Below, in pieces: positions 8,544 to 17,736 of a DNA stretch of 64,000 nt. Source of the stretch: Devosia sp. SD17-2 (GTDB lineage: Bacteria > Pseudomonadota > Alphaproteobacteria > Rhizobiales > Devosiaceae); the NCBI RefSeq assembly GCF_029201565.1, contig NZ_CP104002.1:947001-1011000 (forward strand). The letters run 5' to 3'. Below the pieces are notes generated by a model. The model was not told where the DNA came from. It saw nothing but the letters and a program-made list of their open reading frames with translations, and ran no database searches. The position numbers and the translations under genes are program-made. Numbering within the stretch: the stretch's first letter is position 1; each line of letters starts with the position of its first letter.

Positions 8544-9715
8544 TGAGTGATATCGTCATCGTGTCGGCGACCAGAACCGCTGTCGGTTCCTTCCTTGGCG
8601 CTTTCGCCAACACCCCCGCACATGAACTTGGAGGGGCGGTCATCACGGCAGCGCTCGAGAGGGCAGGGGTGAGCCCCGACGCGGTGGATGAGGTCATTCT
8701 CGGCCAGATCCTCACCGCCGGTGCCGGGCAAAATCCGGCTCGCCAAGCGGCGATCAGGGCTGGCATTCCTGACACGGCCACGGCCCTCGGCATCAACCAG
8801 CTCTGTGGCTCCGGTCTGCGGGCCGTTGCCCTTGGCATGCAGCAGATCGCCTCTGGCGATGCGCGCATCATCGTCGCCGGCGGGCAGGAATCCATGTCGC
8901 TGGCGCCGCACTGCCAGAACCTGCGGTCTGGCGCCAAGATGGGCGCGGTGACGCTGGTCGATACCATGCTTTCAGATGGACTCACGGACGCTTTTGGCGG
9001 CTACCACATGGGCGTCACGGCTGAGAACGTGGCGAAGGAATTCGGCATTTCGCGCGAGGCGCAGGACGCCTTTGCGCTCGCCAGCCAGCAAAAGGCTGCA
9101 TCGGCCCAGGCGGCGGGTCGGTTCGATGCGGAAATCACTCCGTTCACCGTGCGGACGCGCAAGGGCGACATCATCGTCAGTCGCGACGAATATATCCGTG
9201 CCGACGCCAGTGAAGAGGGTCTCGCCAAGCTCCGCCCGGCCTTTGACAAGAACGGCACGGTGACCGCGGGCAATGCTTCCGGTCTCAATGATGGCGCTGC
9301 CGCCCTCGTGCTGATGCATGCCGACGAAGCCAGGGCGCGCGGCCTCACCCCGCTGGCTCGCATCGCCAGCTGGGCGACAGCGGGTGTCGACCCGGCACTG
9401 ATGGGCACGGGCCCGATACCGGCATCCAGGAAGGCGCTGGAAAAGGCCGGATGGACGGTCGATGACCTCGACCTGATCGAGGCCAATGAGGCCTTTGCGG
9501 CTCAGGCCTGTGGCGTCAATGCAGGCATGTGCTGGGACACCGCCAAGGTCAATGTCAATGGCGGCGCCATTGCCATCGGACACCCCATCGGCGCGTCAGG
9601 CGCGCGCATTCTCGTGACCCTGCTCCATGAAATGGGGCGTTCCAACGCAGAACGCGGACTGGCGACCCTCTGCATCGGCGGCGGCATGGGCGTTGCGATG
9701 TGCCTCGAACGATAG
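8543..9715 (+). CDS. Acetyl-CoA C-acetyltransferase (thiolase)
   Basis: A 390-residue thiolase complete at both ends. Nucleophile Cys88 in NQLCGSGLRA, His347 in GHPIGASGAR, and the second catalytic Cys377 in TLCIGGGMG are all present, as is NEAFAAQ. The opening SDIVIVSATRTAVGSF resembles PhaA/AtoB-type acetoacetyl-CoA thiolases. Following the CoA-transferase it would split acetoacetyl-CoA into two acetyl-CoA, completing ketone-body or 3-oxoacid degradation; a role in 3-oxoadipyl-CoA cleavage cannot be excluded. Confidence 0.95.
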   Translation: MSDIVIVSATRTAVGSFLGAFANTPAHELGGAVITAALERAGVSPDAVDEVILGQILTAGAGQNPARQAAIRAGIPDTATALGINQLCGSGLRAVALGMQQIASGDARIIVAGGQESMSLAPHCQNLRSGAKMGAVTLVDTMLSDGLTDAFGGYHMGVTAENVAKEFGISREAQDAFALASQQKAASAQAAGRFDAEITPFTVRTRKGDIIVSRDEYIRADASEEGLAKLRPAFDKNGTVTAGNASGLNDGAAALVLMHADEARARGLTPLARIASWATAGVDPALMGTGPIPASRKALEKAGWTVDDLDLIEANEAFAAQACGVNAGMCWDTAKVNVNGGAIAIGHPIGASGARILVTLLHEMGRSNAERGLATLCIGGGMGVAMCLER

Positions 9716-9716
9716 T

Positions 9717-9737
9717 GGGCGCATAGCACCGGCGCCC
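9717..9737. terminator. Weak hairpin after the thiolase gene
   Basis: GGGCGC (9717-9722) pairs with GCGCCC (9732-9737) around a nine-base loop, two bases after the thiolase stop and ahead of a convergent gene. There is no T run, so its role as a terminator is uncertain. Confidence 0.3.
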
Positions 9738-9800
9738 ATGGCTTGTCAGCCAAGACAGATCTGTACTCGCGGCTGCCTTGCCTGCGAGTGCGCCGCCTCG

Positions 9801-10478
9801 TCAGAGCGAGTCCTGGATGTAGGTGGCGCGGAGGTAGAACTCCTTGGGGCGGGTGATGTGGCTGTGAATGAGCTCACCCAGCCGCTGGCCCTCGCCGCGG
9901 GTAATAGCATCGATCATGGCGAAATGCTCGGTGATGGCGATCTCGCGCAGTTCTTCATTGGGGAAGGCGCGGGTGCGTATCGGATGGGTCGCGAAGGTGT
10001 AGTGCAATATCGCGTCCGCCAGTTGCTGGTTGCCTGCTGACCGATAGAGCACTTCATGGAAATCGTTGTTGAGCGAAAAAACCTCACCAAAGCGCTGGGC
10101 GCGTGAGGCGTCGCGATGTTGGCTGGCGATTTCGGTCAACTGGTCTACCAGCGCCTGGTCTGCAGGTCGGGAGAATCGAGCGGCGGCGCGCAACTCGAGG
10201 CATTCGCGGATCTCGTAGAGTTCCTCGATCTCGGTGATCGAATAGTCCCGCACCTGCACGCCCTTGTTGGGCTGGCGGACAACAAGCCCCATGCGCTCAA
10301 GCTCGTCAAACGCCTTGCGGACTGCATGCCGCGTGGCCTCGGTGCGCGCCATGATCTCGTCTTCGACCAGCCTTTCGCGCGGCCGCAGCTGCCCGGCGAT
10401 GATCTGCCGCTGGAGTTCGCGGTAGACGAAATCCCAGCTTTTCGACTGGTCCGGCGCAAGTTTTGCGAGGGAATTCAA
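9801..10478 (-). CDS. GntR family regulator (FCD type)
   Basis: A winged-helix regulator of the FadR/FCD group. The DNA-binding part includes VYRELQRQIIAGQLRPRERL and ARTEATRHAVRKAFDELERMGL; the ligand-binding part includes EIRECLELRAAARFS, LNNDFHEVLYRSAGN and EHFAMIDAITRGEGQRLGEL with the acidic/His metal-site pattern of FCD domains. TTG 10478 has CGGAG seven bases upstream and gives the usual short N-terminus (225 residues); an in-frame TTG at 10535 would add 19 residues but falls inside the dyad operator. It is divergent from the AtuA-type gene and most likely controls that gene and the ABC transporter after it. Confidence 0.88.
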   Translation of the reverse strand: MNSLAKLAPDQSKSWDFVYRELQRQIIAGQLRPRERLVEDEIMARTEATRHAVRKAFDELERMGLVVRQPNKGVQVRDYSITEIEELYEIRECLELRAAARFSRPADQALVDQLTEIASQHRDASRAQRFGEVFSLNNDFHEVLYRSAGNQQLADAILHYTFATHPIRTRAFPNEELREIAITEHFAMIDAITRGEGQRLGELIHSHITRPKEFYLRATYIQDSL

Positions 10479-10534
10479 TGCACGGCTCCGTGGCTTCTGC
10501 GCCGCCAAGATAGCCCAAGCATGACGCACAGACA

Positions 10535-10570
10535 ATAATCGTTGACATTATCGATAATGGTAACGATGAT
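10535..10570. promoter_or_regulatory. 36-bp dyad, probable GntR operator
   Basis: A core perfect palindrome CATTATCGATAATG (10546-10559) is flanked symmetrically by ATAATCGTT (10535-10543) and AACGATGAT (10562-10570), which are inverted copies with one mismatch. All elements share the centre 10552/10553. It lies between the divergent GntR and AtuA-type starts, the expected place for autoregulation plus control of the catabolic operon. Confidence 0.7.
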
Positions 10571-10594
10571 CCTGCCGATCACGGAGGGGTCTAA

Positions 10595-11959
10595 TTGTTT
10601 CGTATCGGTTGTGGCGCTGGTTTTTCGGGTGATCGTGTCGACGCGCCGCGGTCGGTCGTTGCGGCAATTGCCGCCGCCGGTTCGGGTGGCGCGCTCATTT
10701 TCGAGACCCTTGGAGAACGCACGCTGGCCCTCGGCCACATCGCTCGTCGACAGGATCCCTCGAAGGGCTATGAGCCTCTTCTGGAAGAATTCCTCGAACC
10801 CATCCTCGCCCAGTGCGTCACCGCCGGGATCACCATTGTCGGCAATTTCGGCCAGGCCAATCCGCCCGCTGCCGCGAAGGCGATCCAGTCCATAGCCGAC
10901 CGGCTCGGGCTCGGAGCCCTGCGCATTGCGATCGTCTGCGGCGATGATTTGACCGGCAAGATCGACCTCGACGCGACCGAGCGGTGGGAAGGCGACAGCC
11001 GCCTGCCCGAGATCGACGGCGAGATCATCGCCATCAACGCCTATATCGGGGCCGCGCCAATTGCCGAGGCGATCAAGGCAGGCGCCCAGATCGTCGTGAC
11101 GGGTCGTGTCGCTGACCCCGCTTTGGCCCTGGGGCCATTGGTTGCCCATTTCGGCTGGGACTGGGCCGATCTCGATCGCATGGCAGCCGGCACGCTTGTG
11201 GGGCACCTGCTCGAATGCGGTTCTCAAGTGACAGGCGGGTTCTTCGCCGATCCCGGCCGCAAGGATGTGCCCGACACGGCCAATATCGGGTTCCCGATTG
11301 CTGAAGTGGAAGCAGATGGCAGCTTTGTCATCACCAAGGCTGAAGGGACGGGCGGTCTTGTCGACCTGCGCACGGTCAAGGAACAGCTTCTCTATGAGAT
11401 CCACGACCCCGCCAGCTATCTGACGCCGGACGTTACGCTCGATATCACCGGCGTCCAGCTCTCGCAGCTCGGGCCCGACCGGGTGCAGGTCAGCGGGGCC
11501 CGCGGCCATGCTGCGCCGGAATGCCTCAAGGCCACTGTCGGCTTTTACGGCGACTGGCTCGGCGAAGCGGAGATTTCCTACGCCGGCCCCAATGCACTGG
11601 CCCGGGCGCGTCTGGCGGTGACCACGATCAATGAGCGCATTCTGCGCCGCGGGCTCGCCCTGCGCCATCGCGCCGACATCATCGGCACGGTCAGCGCTTT
11701 CGACAGCGATGAGGGTGACCTGCTGTTCGATTACTCCGACACCGGCGCCGGGGATTATCGCGTTCGTTTCGCCTTCGCTTCGGCCAACCAGCGTGATGTC
11801 GAACGTGCTGCCCAAGAGGTGAACGCGCTGTATTGCTGCGGTCCAGCCGGGGGCGGCGGCGTGAGACAGAGCGTGCGTCCACGTGTTCGCACGCTGTCCC
11901 ATCTCGTGCCGCGCCACCTGGTTCATCCCAGCTTTTCTTTCGCCGGTGGAACACCATGA
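10595..11959 (+). CDS. AtuA family protein (DUF1446)
   Basis: A 454-residue cytoplasmic protein beginning FRIGCGAGFSGDR, the hallmark of the DUF1446/AtuA family. ETLGERTLAL, GNFGQANPPAA, VTGRVADPALALGPL, HLLECGSQVTGG and GYPIAEV-like GFPIAEVEADG are family segments. AtuA is needed for acyclic terpene (citronellol/geraniol) use in Pseudomonas, but its reaction is unknown. Here the start is TTG behind ACGGAGGGG. No acyl-CoA carboxylase or other terpene genes accompany it, so a terpene role should not be assumed; the neighbouring peptide-type importer and esterase suggest a different substrate. Confidence 0.9.
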   Translation: MFRIGCGAGFSGDRVDAPRSVVAAIAAAGSGGALIFETLGERTLALGHIARRQDPSKGYEPLLEEFLEPILAQCVTAGITIVGNFGQANPPAAAKAIQSIADRLGLGALRIAIVCGDDLTGKIDLDATERWEGDSRLPEIDGEIIAINAYIGAAPIAEAIKAGAQIVVTGRVADPALALGPLVAHFGWDWADLDRMAAGTLVGHLLECGSQVTGGFFADPGRKDVPDTANIGFPIAEVEADGSFVITKAEGTGGLVDLRTVKEQLLYEIHDPASYLTPDVTLDITGVQLSQLGPDRVQVSGARGHAAPECLKATVGFYGDWLGEAEISYAGPNALARARLAVTTINERILRRGLALRHRADIIGTVSAFDSDEGDLLFDYSDTGAGDYRVRFAFASANQRDVERAAQEVNALYCCGPAGGGGVRQSVRPRVRTLSHLVPRHLVHPSFSFAGGTP

Positions 11960-12336
11960 ACGCGACGGTGCAGGTGACAAAACTTCACACCATCGCGCAT
12001 GGCCGATCCGGCGACAAGGGCAACAGGCTCAACGTCAACATCATCGCCTTCGATGAGAAGCACTGGCCGGTCCTTCGGGACCAGGTGACGGCCGAGCGGG
12101 TTGCCGAACTGTTCGCCCATCGCGGCGTGACAGAGGTTCGACGTTATGAGCTGGCCCAGCTCCATGCGCTCAATTTCGTCATCGAGGACGCTCTCGAAGG
12201 CGGTGTGAATTCCAGCCTTGCGATCGATACGCACGGCAAGTGCCTGAGCTATCTGGTGCTCGGGATGGATGTCCAGGTGCAGGACGAGATGGTCACGGGC
12301 ACGCCGCCTGGGGCTGAAATGCAAAAGGTCCCATAA
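11956..12336 (+). CDS. AtuA-related small protein
   Basis: A 126-residue protein of the family that is usually either fused to the C-terminus of DUF1446 proteins or encoded right after them. The opening LHTIAHGRSGDKGNRLNV is diagnostic (GRSGDKG motif); ALNFVIEDALEGGVNSSLAIDTHGK closes the domain. ATG 11956 overlaps the AtuA-type stop (ATGA), so the two products are coupled and probably form one complex. The segment RSGDKGN looks like a ligand- or metal-binding loop, but function is unknown. Confidence 0.9.
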   Translation: MNATVQVTKLHTIAHGRSGDKGNRLNVNIIAFDEKHWPVLRDQVTAERVAELFAHRGVTEVRRYELAQLHALNFVIEDALEGGVNSSLAIDTHGKCLSYLVLGMDVQVQDEMVTGTPPGAEMQKVP

Positions 12337-12355
12337 GGGACAGGGAGGAAGAGAA

Positions 12356-13927
12356 ATGTTGAGGAAGACAAAAATGCGCAATCTGCTGCTGACAGGCGCG
12401 TCGCTTACAGTCATCGCAGCACAGCCGGCCCTGGCGCAGGAGCTGGAGCGCGGCGGAACGCTGCGCGTCGGTATCTCCCAGATGGCTCCGTCGCCTGATC
12501 CGGTCGTGACCACCTTCGGTGTCAACTGGATGACCGCGGGCATCGCCTGTGAATCGCTGTTCGCCACCGACGAAAGCTGGACGCCGCAGCCGATGCTGGC
12601 CGACAGCGTGGCCTATAGTGATGACGGCAAGACCCTCACCATCGCAATTCGTCAGGGCCTCAAGTTCCACTCCGGCGCAGAGTTGAGCTCGGCAGACGTT
12701 GTGGCTTCGCTCGAACGCTTCCGCGAGTCCGCCGGTATTGGCGCGGCGTTCAAGAACATCGTGACCGCCATCACGGCGCCCGATGCGAACACCGTCGTGC
12801 TCGAGCTGGCGACCGCGTCGCCGATCGTTCCGGGTCTTCTGGCCGGCGCGCAGGCCGTGATCATGTCGAGTGCTTCGCTCGAAGGTGCCTCGCCCACCGA
12901 AGCCACCCGTGGCCTCGATTGCACCGGTCCCTATGTGCTGTCCGAATATCGTCCCGACCAGGGCGCTGTTCTCACCCGTTGGGATGACTACCAGAGCGTG
13001 AGCGCCCCGACTTCCGCGTTTTCGGGCGCCAAGCATGCCTATGCCGACGTGATCAATCTGCGTCTGATGCCCGAAGCCTCGGTGCGTCGCGACAGCCTGA
13101 TCACCGGCGAGATCGACATCGCCATGGAGCTGCCGACCGACTTCTACGACGCGCTGCAGAACGATCCGAACACCGAAGCCGTCGTTGTGCCCAACAACCA
13201 GTCCCTGGCTGTGGTGCTCAACACCAAGGAAGGCGTGATGGCTGACGTCAATCTGCGCCGGGCCATCTACTACGCGCTCGAGATGGAGCCGATCATGCTC
13301 GCCTCGGTGGGCAATCCGGACTTCTACACGCTCGACCCGAGCTGGATCCCGGACAACAACTCCTTCTGGTACACCACGGCAGGCGTTCCTGAAGGCTTTG
13401 GCACACCCAACCCCGACAAGGTGAAGGAATATCTCGCTGCGTCGAACTACAATGGCGAGCCGATCCGCTGGCTGGTGGCCTCCGAGCAGTACCAGAAGCA
13501 CTTCCTGCCCGCGATCACTGCATCCCAGCAGCTCGAAGAATATGGGATCAATGTCGAGATCGTTGAATCGCCGATGGCCAATTACATCCAGGCCCGTGCC
13601 GACGCTGCCCAGATGGACGCCTTCTCGAGCTTCCTGCCGACCTATGTCGATCCGACCTCGATCGCTTTCCTCAACGCCACCTATCCCGGCTTCTGGACGG
13701 ATCCGGAAAAGATGGAGCTGATGGACAAGCTCGCCTCGACCATTGATGCGGACGAGCGCAAGGCCCTGTTCGAAAAGGTCCATGCACTGGCCTATGACCA
13801 GTTCCCTTGGATCAAATACGGCACGGAATCCAACATGTATGGCATTCGTGCGGGTGTCGGTAATCCGGCCCGCGTGCCCTCGCGCGGCTACGACCTCTAC
13901 AATGTCGCTCCGCCGGCCCAGAACTGA
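12356..13927 (+). CDS. ABC transporter substrate-binding protein (family 5)
   Basis: A 523-residue periplasmic protein of the DppA/OppA/NikA family with a signal peptide (MLRKTKMRNLLLTGASLTVIAAQPALA). GGAGGAAGAG precedes the ATG at 12356. LADSVAYSDDGKTLTIAIRQ and GLKFHSGAELSSADVVASLERF are the standard N-terminal lobe signature; NLRRAIYYALEME lies in the hinge lobe. It heads a complete transporter (binding protein, two permeases, two ATPases). The family covers peptides, nickel, opines and oligosaccharides, so the ligand is unassigned; the AtuA pair and esterase in the same run are the only clue. Confidence 0.93.
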   Translation: MLRKTKMRNLLLTGASLTVIAAQPALAQELERGGTLRVGISQMAPSPDPVVTTFGVNWMTAGIACESLFATDESWTPQPMLADSVAYSDDGKTLTIAIRQGLKFHSGAELSSADVVASLERFRESAGIGAAFKNIVTAITAPDANTVVLELATASPIVPGLLAGAQAVIMSSASLEGASPTEATRGLDCTGPYVLSEYRPDQGAVLTRWDDYQSVSAPTSAFSGAKHAYADVINLRLMPEASVRRDSLITGEIDIAMELPTDFYDALQNDPNTEAVVVPNNQSLAVVLNTKEGVMADVNLRRAIYYALEMEPIMLASVGNPDFYTLDPSWIPDNNSFWYTTAGVPEGFGTPNPDKVKEYLAASNYNGEPIRWLVASEQYQKHFLPAITASQQLEEYGINVEIVESPMANYIQARADAAQMDAFSSFLPTYVDPTSIAFLNATYPGFWTDPEKMELMDKLASTIDADERKALFEKVHALAYDQFPWIKYGTESNMYGIRAGVGNPARVPSRGYDLYNVAPPAQN

Positions 13928-13930
13928 CAG

Positions 13931-14833
13931 ATGAGCATGACGCAGGCGACAGATAACGAGCGCCTGACCGATGGTGGCGGAGAGACCTTCGCCACCACCA
14001 ATAAATCGGTCTGGCAGAGGCTTCTGGCCAATCGGACGGCAATGATCTCCATTGCTATCCTGGTCATCATTTCCCTTTCCGCGGTTCTGGCGCCTCTTCT
14101 GGCACCGGGCAATCCGCTCAAGGTCAGCCCTGCCGACCGGTTCATTCCGCCCGGCGCCGAGCATATTTTCGGCACGGACAATCTGGGCCGCGACATGTTC
14201 AAGATGGTCGTGCACGGTGCACGCACATCCCTGCTTGTCGGGCTCATCGTCACGGTCATTTCCATGTCCGTGGCTGTCATTCTTGGCGCGATTTCCGGTT
14301 TTTATCGTCAGGTCGACGTGGTGCTGATGCGCTTTGTTGACGGTCTGATGGCTTTTCCAGGCATCGTTCTGGCGACTGCAGCCGCAGGCATTATGGGACC
14401 GTCGATGACCACGGTGATCACCTCGCTCTCGATCGTGCTGATCGCCCCGTCGCTGCGCGTCGTGCGCGGACAGGTGCTGGTCGTGCGCGAGTTGCAGATG
14501 ATCGAGGCTGCACGCTCAGTCGGCGTGCCGACGCTGCGCCTTTTCACCCGCTATATTCTTCCCGCCGTCAGCTCGCCCATCCTGGTGCAGGCCTCCTTCA
14601 TCTTTTCGGCGGCCGTTCTGGGGGAAGCGGGTCTGAGCTTTATCGGCGTGGGTATCGGGCCCAAGGAGCTGAGCTGGGGCAACGCCCTGACCGAGGCTCG
14701 CAATTATATCTCCCAGGCGCCCTGGATCGTGCTGTTTCCGGGTCTCGCCCTGATGTTCACCATTCTTGCCCTCAATCTGTTGGGCGACAGCCTGCGCGAC
14801 ATTCTTGATCCGCGCCTGGCCCGGAGGCGCTGA
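13931..14833 (+). CDS. ABC transporter permease (DppC type)
   Basis: A 300-residue inner-membrane permease with about six helices. The N-terminal cytoplasmic tail is followed by a helix at about residues 36-58, then the periplasmic HIFGTDNLGRDMF segment typical of DppC/NikC, and the EAA loop region MIEAARSVGVPTLRLFTRYILP that docks the ATPase. FIGVGIGPKELSWG near the C-terminus is also characteristic. It begins three bases after the binding-protein stop. Confidence 0.94.
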   Translation: MSMTQATDNERLTDGGGETFATTNKSVWQRLLANRTAMISIAILVIISLSAVLAPLLAPGNPLKVSPADRFIPPGAEHIFGTDNLGRDMFKMVVHGARTSLLVGLIVTVISMSVAVILGAISGFYRQVDVVLMRFVDGLMAFPGIVLATAAAGIMGPSMTTVITSLSIVLIAPSLRVVRGQVLVVRELQMIEAARSVGVPTLRLFTRYILPAVSSPILVQASFIFSAAVLGEAGLSFIGVGIGPKELSWGNALTEARNYISQAPWIVLFPGLALMFTILALNLLGDSLRDILDPRLARRR

Positions 14834-14834
14834 C

Positions 14835-15775
14835 ATGCTGCGCTATCTTTTCAAGCGTTTCCTTCTGATCCTGCCCACGATCTTCGTGCCGCTGATCCTC
14901 GTGTTCCTGCTGCTGCGCCTGTCGCCGGGTGATCCGGCCGGCATGATGCTGGGCGACCAGGCGACGCCCGAACAGATCGAGGCGCTGCGCACGCAGCTTG
15001 GCCTCAATGAGCCGATCTGGGCCCAGTTCCTGATCTGGCTCAAGGGCATTGTAACCCTCGATCTGGGCAACTCGATCTTCTTCCGCGAACCGGTGATGCA
15101 GGTCATCCCGCGCTATGTCAGCGTGACCTTGTTGCTGACACTTGTGGCGCTTGCGCTCGCCGTTGCCATCGGCGTCTCGATGGGTCTGATCTCGGCAATG
15201 AACCGCAACAAGCCGATCGACCGGGGTGTTGTGACCACGGCGGTGCTTGGAATTTCGCTGCCGGAGTTCTGGTTCGCGCTGCTGCTGATCTTCGTCTTTG
15301 CCGTGACGCTGCGCTGGTTTCCCGTCGCCGGATACAACCCGCCCGACGCCGGCATCATCGCCTTTGGTGCGACCATTTTCCTGCCAGCGCTCGCCCTGGG
15401 GGTGCGCCAGTCAGCGCTGATGACGCGCATGATGCGCTCATCCATGCTCGACGTGCTCAACGAGCCCTATATCACCACGGCCCGTGCTCAGGGCCTGCCC
15501 GAAAGCAAGGTGATCGGCAGCTATGCCATGCGCACTGCGGCCATGCCTGTGGTGACGGTGGCCGGACTTTCGGCGGGCTATATGCTCGGTGGTGCCGTTG
15601 CCATCGAGATCATCTTCGCGCTGCCGGGCCTGGGCCGCATGCTGGTCGAAGCCGTCGGCCGGCGGGACTACCCACTGGTTGAAGGTGGGGTGCTCACCAT
15701 CTCGCTGATCCTGGCGGTGCTCAACCTTATCATCGACCTCATCTACGCCCTGCTCGATCCCCGGATTCGTTACCA

Positions 15776-15779
<4 letters not shown>
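14835..15779 (+). CDS. ABC transporter permease (DppB type)
   Basis: A 314-residue membrane protein starting MLRYLFKRFLLILPTIFVP, with the DppB/NikB signature LRLSPGDPAGMMLGDQATPEQIEALRTQLGL and the EAA loop around YITTARAQGLPESKVIGSYAMR. CGGAGGCG precedes the ATG at 14835. Unusually, the DppC-type gene precedes the DppB-type gene in this operon; the other two Dpp-type operons in the window have the usual B then C order. Confidence 0.94.
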
Positions 15780-16791
<1,012 letters not shown>

Positions 16792-16795
<4 letters not shown>

Positions 16796-17736
16796 CCGCC
16801 GAAACCATGCTCAGCGTTGCTGGCCTCTCGAAAACCTTCAAGCTGGTCAAGGCCGTGCGGGATGTCAGCTTTTCGATCCAGCGTGGCAAGACCTTTGGCC
16901 TCGTCGGCGAATCCGGTTCGGGCAAGTCGACCACTGCCCGGCTGGTGCTGCGTCTCGTCGAGCCGACAGCCGGATCCATCCGCTTCCGCGGCAAGGATCT
17001 GGCCAATCTCTCCTCCGGCGATCTGCGTGCCGAACGGCGGCATATGCAGATGATCTTCCAGGATCCTTTTGGATCGCTCAACCCGCGCATGAGCGTCAGG
17101 GACACGCTGGTCGAACCGCAGCTGGTGCATGGCATCGGCAGCCCCGATGAACAGCTCCGGACTGCCGAGCGGCTCCTGGCCGAGGTCAGTCTGCCCCGGA
17201 CGGCGCTCGACCGATATCCGCATGAATTCTCCGGTGGCCAGCGGCAGCGTATCGCCATTGCCCGGGCGCTTTCCACAAATCCGGAGCTGATCGTCGCCGA
17301 CGAACCGGTGAGCGCCCTCGACGTCTCGGTACAGGCGCAGGTGCTCAACCTGATGCGCGATCTGCAGGACCGGCATGGCACCACCATGTTGTTCATTTCG
17401 CACGATCTGCGCGTCGTCCAGTTCATGTGCGATGAGATCGCTGTCATGTATCTGGGCGAGATCGTCGAACAGGGACCGCGCGATGCCATCTATGGTGGCG
17501 CCGCCCACCCCTATACGAAGGCGCTTATGGCGTCCGCGCCCGGCAAGGGTGACGGCAAACGCGCCAAGCTCAAGGGCGAAATCCCATCCGCTCATGCCGT
17601 GCCCAGCGGCTGCGCTTTCCGCACGCGCTGTCCCCACGCCTTTGACCGTTGCGCCGCCGAAAAGCCGGCGATGCGGGACCTCGGTTCAGGCCAGAAGGCG
17701 GCCTGTCACCTCCTCGATGGACCAGTCGCGGCATGA
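16792..17736 (+). CDS. ABC transporter ATP-binding protein (DppF type)
   Basis: A 314-residue ATPase with Walker A GESGSGKS (39-46), FQDPFGSLNPRMSV in the Q-loop region, signature FSGGQRQR, Walker [13 protein letters not shown] and FISHDLRVV. The C-terminus has CAFRTRCPHAFDRC, again the cysteine pattern of this family. Overlaps the DppD-type gene by four bases and the esterase gene by four bases, so the esterase is part of the same transcript. Confidence 0.95.

Noticed and set aside
7177..9715. pcaIJF (3-oxoadipate pathway) assignment
   Set aside because: No other protocatechuate or 3-oxoadipate genes are present and the thiolase resembles acetoacetyl-CoA thiolases; the neutral 3-oxoacid name is safer.
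12293..14215. A 640-codon open frame antisense to the binding-protein and permease genes
   Set aside because: Composition of a shadow frame (Arg/His/Gly rich, no family); the plus-strand genes are well supported.
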